NCBI GenBank assembly: GCA_944989445.1
Contig: CALYLW010000016.1
Span: 2,584,505-2,648,504 of the forward strand
Source: Ampullaceana balthica
Taxonomy: Eukaryota; Mollusca; Gastropoda; Lymnaeidae
DNA length: 64,000 bases
Direction: 5' to 3'
In this document: positions 58,501 to 64,000 of the stretch, piece by piece
Position numbering within the stretch: the first letter of the stretch is position 1
Layout of the letters: each line of letters begins with the position of its first letter
Translations under genes and position numbers: made by a program
The notes under the pieces: generated by a model
The model's database searches: none
What the model was told of the DNA's origin: nothing
The model's input: the letters and a program-made list of their open reading frames with translations, nothing else

Positions 58501-60001
58501 TATGAATATCAGGGTTCATCTAAGCATATGCACATGAGATATTTTTCAGATTTGTACAATTTGGTGCATATTTTATGTTCAATTTCTCTCATTGATAAAA
58601 TTATAACAAAAAGTACAGTGAAACTTATCATACATATAGATCAATTCTTCAGCTAGAAACTTGAACTGAAATTTAAAATTTATTTTACATGTTTAATGAT
58701 CACAATGCCATGGCAAGAACTTAGGGGGAAAATTACTTGCTATCGAAGGGGAAAAAGACGTTTTTATTTTTATCATAAATGAGTATGACAAAAAAGAAGT
58801 TTTTATTTTTATCATAAATGAGTATTTCGAAAAAGAAGTTTATTTTTAACACCAATGAGCATGTCTGTATTTATTTTCTCAGCCACATTAGTCTTTATAT
58901 AACTACTCTTACACCCATCCCTTAGGCAAGAATTCTTCTTCCTGCCTTTTTCTATATCGTTCCTAGACCAACAGCTCTTCTTACTCCCTAAAGAAGCTAT
59001 TCCTCTTCTAATCTATCTGATTTCTCACCTGGCTCTCTCACTAGCCTCTGTCCTGTGAACATTGGACAACTGACCAAGACAGAAGCGGTCGATACTGGAG
59101 GGGTCAGTGTAGCCATCAACAGTGACTGTTTTCACAGCATAAGGAACTTTGAATGTTTCTCCGACTTGTTGGTCCAGTTCAAAATAAGTCTGTGTGCACC
59201 AGTACTCAGGGGCTTAATGAGATGGAATCAAATACATCAAGTTAGTGAGGTGGGGGTCAGGCCACTAACAGCATGTGACACTCACTTATGTTTCAATTAT
59301 AAAACTGACACCAACACAGTAGATTTTTTAAGTCTACAAGAGTCCGTCAAAAGTCCACATTAGACCATAACAGCACATTTTATTTCAAAAACATTTATGA
59401 GGCCTTTTCAAAAAGATTATTCATCACATGTTTTTTTGTCTAAGATGGAACACTTGACGGCTTATTTATTAAATGATCAAGCAGAATTTAGCAGCCAGAT
59501 ATAAAAATCAGTTTGCTTTGAACATGTTTCATATTAGATTTAATGTTAAAATGAAACACTGGAAGTAGAAACTTTGTTTTCAGTTACAACAATTTTGTTA
59601 ATAAATTTTAATATAACCTACGTGGTTGGTTTGTAAGAGGTGCCATAGATGCCATGTCTGCCTGCATCTGACCATTGCTCCCTAAAAAATAATATCAAGA
59701 TCTCTAAAACAGCAAGTTGTTTATTCATCAAACAAGCTCTACATTAATAAAAGCATTATAAAACAAATAAAATTCTACACCTCAACCAACTAGAATCCTA
59801 ACTCAAAGATGTTTTGTTACTATTTGCCTCTGAACGTGAAATAAATTATATCTATGAATCCATCACAACCTCGCAGCATTAACTCATAAACGACGTGTAC
59901 TGGACATAAATAGTTGACCACAGTCAAACAGCTCAACTTACAGTATGACATGGCCTGTGAGTATGGTGGTGTTGTGTTCTCACCCCATGCTGAAGGAGAA
60001 G
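52283..60001 (-). CDS. SMAD4: SMAD4 (co-SMAD), linker end and MH2 domain, six exons, 5' incomplete
   Basis: Minus-strand exons in transcript order: 60001-59942, 59681-59622, 59212-59029, 58202-58034, 53371-53251, 52512-52283. Phases match throughout and yield 273 codons plus stop. SMAD4 is the common partner that joins phosphorylated receptor-SMADs in TGF-beta/BMP signalling, enters the nucleus and drives transcription. Seen here: a Ser/Pro/Met/Gln-rich linker end, then the MH2 domain from PEYWC through [45 protein letters not shown], the alanine-rich [18 protein letters not shown] insert unique to co-SMADs, and VDDLRRLC...[12 protein letters not shown]. It lacks the C-terminal SSxS phosphorylation motif of R-SMADs, as expected. 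The C-terminal tail after [10 protein letters not shown] is longer than the vertebrate one. MH1 exons lie beyond the right edge. Confidence 0.95.
53251..53371 (-). CDS. SMAD4: SMAD4 exon: co-SMAD alanine-rich insert
   Basis: Acceptor CTTGCAG, donor GTAACA, 121 bp. Encodes [19 protein letters not shown], then an Ala-rich run and [10 protein letters not shown]. This MH2 insert is specific to SMAD4 among SMADs. Confidence 0.95.
53490..54668. repeat. 42-bp minisatellite in a SMAD4 intron, about 28 copies
   Basis: Core TCTCCTCCCATTAACTTCTC and ACCTGGGAAAATTTCAATA; sub-variants AAACCT/ACACCT and AAAATT/AACATT/GTAATT occur in blocks. It lies about 120 bp from the alanine-rich SMAD4 exon. It is open in one frame on each strand, but only as a 14-residue repeat. 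Confidence 0.96.
54669..55834. other. SMAD4 intron, unassigned; start of duplicated donor fragments
   Basis: Unique AT-rich sequence to about 55760. From 55770, degenerate copies of the end of the SMAD4 exon and its donor appear, the second cut by the hAT insertion. Confidence 0.5.
55945..56591. mobile_element. Pogo/Tigger-like MITE nested in the hAT element
   Basis: Starts CAGTCCGACCTC and ends with inverted GAGGTCCGACTG, flanked by TA on both sides. The termini share AAGTCGAAC with the Tigger-type ends but belong to a different family from the element at 60170. Non-coding, 647 bp. Confidence 0.8.
57050..57349. mobile_element. Truncated inverted copy of the pogo-like MITE left arm
   Basis: Reverse-complement copy of about 55945-56240, ending at terminus GAGGTCCGACTG then TA. 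The other end is missing. With the first copy it forms arms of about 300 bp around 800 bp, a large imperfect hairpin. Confidence 0.75.
57809..58033 (-). repeat. Degenerate tandem copies of the SMAD4 exon end and splice donor
   Basis: Words such as CTTGATATAAGCAGTTGGG and GGACCACAACACCTGG recur. On the minus strand the first reads as the coding end PTAYIK plus donor. One copy at 57903-57936 keeps AAG|GTAAAG; another near 57843 has lost GT. Further copies at 55770-55842 lie beyond the hAT element. Confidence 0.8.
58034..58202 (-). CDS. SMAD4: SMAD4 exon: MH2 central part
   Basis: Acceptor TTTCAG, donor GTAAGG, 169 bp. Encodes [39 protein letters not shown] and [14 protein letters not shown]. 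The last 30 bp and the donor are repeated several times in the following intron. Confidence 0.96.
58735..58860. repeat. About 57-bp repeat, two to three copies
   Basis: Shared TTTTTATTTTTATCATAAAT and GAGTAT; lies in the SMAD4 intron between the two central MH2 exons. Confidence 0.75.
59029..59212 (-). CDS. SMAD4: SMAD4 exon: MH2 N-terminal part
   Basis: Acceptor ATTAAG (no strong pyrimidine tract), donor GTGAGA, 184 bp. Encodes [31 protein letters not shown] and [19 protein letters not shown], all diagnostic of SMAD4 MH2. Confidence 0.95.
59622..59681 (-). CDS. SMAD4: SMAD4 exon: linker
   Basis: Acceptor TTTTTTAG, donor GTAGGT, 60 bp. Encodes [19 protein letters not shown]; its last base plus CC makes Pro before PEYWC of the MH2 exon. 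Confidence 0.78.
59942..60001 (-). CDS. SMAD4: SMAD4 exon: linker
   Basis: Acceptor CTTCCAG, donor GTAAGT, 60 bp. Encodes [19 protein letters not shown]; the last base joins GG of the next exon to make Trp. The linker is poorly conserved, so support comes from phase and splice sites. Confidence 0.75.
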
Positions 60002-60312
60002 CTGGAAGCAAACATTTCATTTTTTATAGCAAAAATTGTTTATATGTAAAGATTAACACAATCATTCATATATAAGTGTAATATATCATATAGAATAGGA
60101 CTGCAATAAAGCTTTTAAATAAAATACAAGATACTTAAGTATAAAAATTAAATTTTATGCTACATACTACAGTCGAAACCGCTTATGTCGATTGCGTTGG
60201 GGTATGAAAAATGGCGTCGACATAACCGATGATCGAGATAAAGGAAAATCAATATGGCGGCAAAATATTAACATGTGCTTGAAATTTCTTTATGTACGTG
60301 TTGTGCGTTAAT

Positions 60313-61084
60313 TAGTGATGGGACGATTAATCAGAATCGTATCGGAATATCGGGACCCTATTTCTTCACTCTTTCTTAAGGTTGTTAAGACCGTTCGTTT
60401 TTAAAGACCGTTTAAGTTTAAATATAACGCCGTTTTGCGGTGATTCCCAGATTGAGCGATACTGTGCCTTCGAAGCCACTTGCTTGATTTTCCTTACAAG
60501 CTACACAAATAAGTAACCTACACATTGTCCCCGAACCATTCTCTTCCTAATCATCTTCTTTGGGTCCGTCCCCTCAGCTTACAATGGACTCAGAATGGTC
60601 TATCGTGACCTATATATGACTCATTACAAAGCGAATTCTTCTCTATATAAACGTACACAAATAAATTAGGTACTCCTTCTGAACTTTTGAACCTTCAACT
60701 TTGACATATTTTAATTAATTCTAACCAATAGTTAAATGGCTTTTGCACACGGCCACTTCTTATGAATGAAACAATTAGAACAAAGCAGTAGTACTAGTAC
60801 ATTACATGTAATAGTCAAATTGATGTTGAAGGATGAATGGTTGCCAATGACAACAAGTCTGCACACGGTACATTTTATTATTCCATACGATCCCCTCAGC
60901 TAACAATGGACTTAGAATTCCTTCGGTTAACTTGATGCTAATAGGACTAACCAACAACAATGGTGTGGGAGATTGAGAGTGGGGGTGGGTAAACTGTCTG
61001 TAGTCTGTTATACTATATATTTTAAAATCTGGGGAGCCTTGTTTACAGTAAGCAGCCTATGATTTTGGTATCGTCCCATCACTA
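60313..61084. mobile_element. Nested hAT-type MITE inside the Tigger element
   Basis: Begins TAGTGATGGGACGAT and ends with the inverted copy ATCGTCCCATCACTA. Flanked by GCGTTAAT (60305-60312) and GCGTAAAT (61085-61092), an 8-bp target duplication with one mismatch. No coding capacity. Confidence 0.85.
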
Positions 61085-61291
61085 GCGTAAATAAATGATA
61101 ATGTTCATGCACGTGTTTTTGGAGTTTTTTTTATCACAACAGCATTGCCGTTATTTGTTTGATGAAGCTATCGGCATGCTATAAAATTGTACATACATGT
61201 TTGCTAACAACAAAAGGTATATGTGCACCAACTAACAGGAGAAATTTACAAATTTAAAAATAAAAACCAACGTCGATTATCGATAAAAACT

Positions 61292-61297
61292 TTTATT
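61292..61297 (-). terminator. Poly(A) signal of the Tigger transposase
   Basis: AATAAA on the minus strand about 40 bp after the transposase stop codon. Confidence 0.55.
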
Positions 61298-61335
61298 ATT
61301 CTCCAACACATCTCTGAAACGTATCGTATATGCAG

Positions 61336-62916
61336 TTACTTTGGATTCTTTAAAAAGTCTATAATGCTTTGTTGTTTTTTGCCTTTAATCGTCTGTTTAA
61401 AAACAAATGCTTCAATATTATTTATGCTTTCTAAAACAGTTTCATCTCCTACAAAAGAACCATACCGTCGAATTTTCTGTAGACTTTCTACTACCTCACC
61501 AGCTGAGGGAATTGGTTCCCAATCTTCCTCCGCATCTTCTTCATCTTCTTTGTCATTGTCGCATGCAGATGTGCTTGCCTGTGCTGACTGCACACTTGAT
61601 ACAATGTCTTCATCGGTGATCACGCCATCAGTAACGACGTCTTTGTCGATTTCTATGTAATCTCGGAATTCCTGGACAGTGATGGCTAACTCCTGTGCCG
61701 CCTCTTCCAAGGTAGCATCTGTAAGGCTTGATTTTTCTGCCTCTTCCGCGGGTTCTTCTGCGGCTGCACGACACTGTGCCTGAAACTCATCATCAGTAAT
61801 ATCCTGAATGACGCAGTGCATCCAGCTGTTTGAGATTGTTTCCTTCTTCACGTTATTCCAGGCTGATCTCAGGAAGTTCATTGCATCTAGAAGGGAAGGG
61901 GTGTACTTTGCCTTCATTTCATCACGGAGCAGATATTGGCGCATTAACATTTTCCTGTAGTACACCTTAAGAGCTTGGATTATCCCCTGGTCCATTGGTT
62001 GGAGTTTACTCGTTGTGTTAGGTGGGAGGTAAAAGATCTTAATGGCCTTGAGACCAGGAACATCTGGATGAGCTCTACAGTTGTCCACAATCAGTGCCAC
62101 CTTCCTTTCCTCTGCTTGGAACTTCCTGTCCCACTTTTTCACCCATGCACTGAATAGATCTCCTGTGATCCAGGCGCTTGGCTGGCCATCGTAATCACAT
62201 GGGAGAACTTTGGTCTGCTTTAAGCATCTGGGATTCTTAGACTTTCCTATAACGTAGAGCGGGAGTTTTTGGCTTCCATCCATGTTAGCAGCAACTAGCA
62301 CTGTAAGTCGGTCCTTCGACTTTTTTCCACCGTGACAAGCCTCCCCACGAAATGCCATAGTCTTGTCTGGAAGGCATTTCCAAAACACCCCAGTTTCATC
62401 AGCATTAAAAATGTTCCGAGTCTCATAGGCATCCAAAATTGTGCGCATTTGAGTCTTCAGCCATGAAGCCACTTGTTCCTGTTGAACCGCAGCGCTCTCT
62501 CCACAAATTGCTTTGAAGATAATGTTGTGCCTCTTTTTGAAACGACAGAGCCACCCTTGACTTGCTTTAAAGTCAGCGTGTCCTAGCTGTGCAGCAAGGA
62601 TGTCCGCCTTCTCCATCAGCAAGGGACCATTGATGGGGAGGTTTCTTGCTCGTGTATTTGTGAACCATTGAAACACGGCATCGTTGACATCTTTGCGCTC
62701 AGCCACTCTAAGTTTTTTTCTTGCTGGATTAAAGACAGATTTCTCGTACATTTGCTTTATCACGTCGGCCTTCTTTTTCCATCCTGAAATGGTGTTTGCT
62801 GGAATGCCATGCTGACGACTAAGGTCTACCGTTTTTTTTCCTTTTTCTAGCTGCATTATGATATCATACTTTTTCTCTAATGACTGATTTTCCAGTTTTC
62901 TCTTACCTCCAGACAT
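61336..62916 (-). CDS. Tigger transposase, intact
   Basis: 526 codons from ATG without interruption. The N-terminus (about 1-60) is a psq/CENP-B-type helix-turn-helix (DLSRQHGIPANTISGWKKKA), followed at about 70-140 by a CENPB/Tc5-type DNA-binding region (GWLCRFKKRHNI). The DDE_1 catalytic core covers about 165-380: Asp173 in NADETG, Asp278 in LIVDNCRAH and Asp309 in LQPMDQGII, a DD30D spacing typical of pogo/Tigger. The signature GSQKLPLYVIGKSKNPRCLK is present. The C-terminus is acidic. The enzyme would cut and paste the element at TA sites. Nothing in the frame looks broken, so it may be recently active. A TATA-like box (63060-63067) and CRE-like sites lie upstream; AATAAA lies at 61292-61297. 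Confidence 0.95.
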   Translation of the reverse strand: MSGGKRKLENQSLEKKYDIIMQLEKGKKTVDLSRQHGIPANTISGWKKKADVIKQMYEKSVFNPARKKLRVAERKDVNDAVFQWFTNTRARNLPINGPLLMEKADILAAQLGHADFKASQGWLCRFKKRHNIIFKAICGESAAVQQEQVASWLKTQMRTILDAYETRNIFNADETGVFWKCLPDKTMAFRGEACHGGKKSKDRLTVLVAANMDGSQKLPLYVIGKSKNPRCLKQTKVLPCDYDGQPSAWITGDLFSAWVKKWDRKFQAEERKVALIVDNCRAHPDVPGLKAIKIFYLPPNTTSKLQPMDQGIIQALKVYYRKMLMRQYLLRDEMKAKYTPSLLDAMNFLRSAWNNVKKETISNSWMHCVIQDITDDEFQAQCRAAAEEPAEEAEKSSLTDATLEEAAQELAITVQEFRDYIEIDKDVVTDGVITDEDIVSSVQSAQASTSACDNDKEDEEDAEEDWEPIPSAGEVVESLQKIRRYGSFVGDETVLESINNIEAFVFKQTIKGKKQQSIIDFLKNPK

Positions 62917-63059
62917 TTTTAGAATGAAAAATAAAACAACAGAATAGCTACAGGATGTTATCTTTTAGACAAGATAATTAGATCAACAAGAGTGCGTGAA
63001 CTGTTATTGAACGATCAATTTTATTGGTTAGCTAGAATAAACGTAACCAATCGTAAAAC

Positions 63060-63067
63060 TTTTTATA
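63060..63067 (-). promoter_or_regulatory. TATA-like box upstream of the transposase
   Basis: Reads TATAAAAA on the minus strand, about 145 bp upstream of the transposase ATG and downstream of four TGACGTCA sites. Position fits a pol II core promoter; no experimental evidence. Confidence 0.5.
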
Positions 63068-63129
63068 AGAGACGCGCGAAAATACGGAAGTGAGATGGTG
63101 AGTGGCAACGATAAGTAACATTTTCAAAA

Positions 63130-63680
63130 GCTGGCGATTTATGTTAGCAACACAGGTCTCAACGCAAGTGGGCTGTGACGTCACCAGCACACATCGCAAG
63201 GCTATACTTTTTCGTGGCCTTGATGGTTATAAAATAACTAAGAATTTCAAAAGCCGGCGATTGCCATAGTACCAGAAGCAACACAGCGCTGAGAGAAAAC
63301 GCAAGTGGGCTGTGACGTCACCAACACACATCGCAAGGCTATACTTTTTCGTGGCCTTGATGGTTATAAAATAACTAAGAATTTCAAAAGCGGCGATTGC
63401 CATAGTACCAGAAGCAACACAGGCCTCAACGCAAGTGGGCTGTGACGTCATCAGCACACATCGCAAGGCTATACTTTTTCGTGGCCTTGATGGTTATAAA
63501 ATAACTAAGAATTTCAAAAGCCGGCGATTGCCATAGTAGCAGAAGCAACACAGCGCTGAGAGAAAACGCAAGTGGGCTGTGACGTCACCAGCAGACCCTG
63601 GTGAGGCAGAAACTTGGTCCCTTCCCTTGGTTATAAAAAAATCATAGCTAACATTTTCAAAAGCTGGCGATTGGTCATGG
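63130..63680 (-). repeat. Subterminal tandem repeats with TGACGTCA sites, transposase promoter region
   Basis: About four copies of a 130-145-bp unit with a shared GGCTGTGACGTCA block. The palindrome TGACGTCA (CRE consensus) occurs at 63176-63183, 63313-63320, 63443-63450 and 63580-63587. Each unit also has GCGATTG and a CGCAAGGCTATAC segment. It may act as enhancer or as transposase-binding subterminal repeats. Confidence 0.7.
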
Positions 63681-64000
63681 GGATCGAGATAACCAATGTT
63701 AAGTGGCAAATTTGACCCTTTTTTGTGCTCGAGATACTAGGTTTCGGCGACATAAAAGAATCGACATTACCGATGAGAAAATGCTAAGACAAAGAGAGAA
63801 TTTGGCGGTTCCAATAAAAAACGTCGACATAATAGGGTGGTCGATATAACCGAGCTCGAGATAAGTGGGTTCGACTGTATTGTATATATTATATAATGTA
63901 AATTTAATATATCTGTAAGTTATTTGTACAGAAGAAGGCATTAGCCCATATGTCTACTTGTGTAGTAGTCAATAAAGATTTAATTTATTGCTTTGATCAC

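Larger units (their letters stand above)
60170..63877 (-). mobile_element. Full-length Tigger (pogo superfamily) DNA transposon
   Basis: Termini are inverted repeats starting CAGTCGAA at both ends, with matching CTTATSTCGA further in, and the element is flanked by TA at 60168-60169 and 63878-63879, the expected target duplication. It contains one intact transposase on the minus strand, GC-rich tandem repeats upstream of it, and a nested 772-bp hAT-type MITE. Without that insertion it is about 2.9 kb, within the usual size for Tigger elements. It lies in a SMAD4 intron in the same orientation as the gene. Confidence 0.93.

Noticed and set aside
61223..61660. 145-codon plus-strand frame
   Set aside because: Shadow of the C-terminal part of the minus-strand transposase gene.

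Overview
This is animal nuclear DNA. It holds two protein genes split into short exons by GT-AG introns, arranged tail to tail, plus many DNA transposons and a very large load of minisatellites. The exon proteins resemble bilaterian receptor guanylyl cyclase and SMAD4. The genome style (AT-rich, hAT and Tigger/pogo elements, minisatellite-dense introns) suggests a lophotrochozoan, perhaps a mollusc, but the species cannot be fixed from the sequence.

Plus strand, 7288-40809: 21 exons of a natriuretic-peptide-receptor-like membrane guanylyl cyclase. They encode the second half of the extracellular ligand-binding domain, one transmembrane helix, a kinase-homology domain, a dimerisation coiled coil and the guanylyl cyclase domain, ending at a stop at 40807-40809. 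The joined exons keep one open frame of 857 codons; the N-terminal exons lie left of the window. The 3' UTR probably runs to an AATAAA at 43735.

Minus strand, 60001 down to 52283: the last six exons of SMAD4 (end of the linker, whole MH2 domain, stop at 52283-52285). The MH1 exons lie right of the window. Its 3' UTR may run to a minus-strand AATAAA at 43754-43759, next to the cyclase signal.

Mobile DNA: a full-length Tigger element with an intact 526-aa transposase (60170-63877) sits in a SMAD4 intron and carries a nested hAT-type MITE. Eight further hAT-type elements with 8-bp target duplications, a TA-flanked MITE with perfect termini, and pogo-like MITEs nested in a 2-kb hAT element are also visible.

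Roughly a third of the window is direct tandem repeats, in about 40 largely unrelated families with periods mostly of 16-56 bp. Several start at, or contain, the splice sites of the two genes. In some arrays every unit rebuilds an AG|GT junction, giving long rows of decoy or possibly recursive splice sites. This is the most unusual feature of the window.
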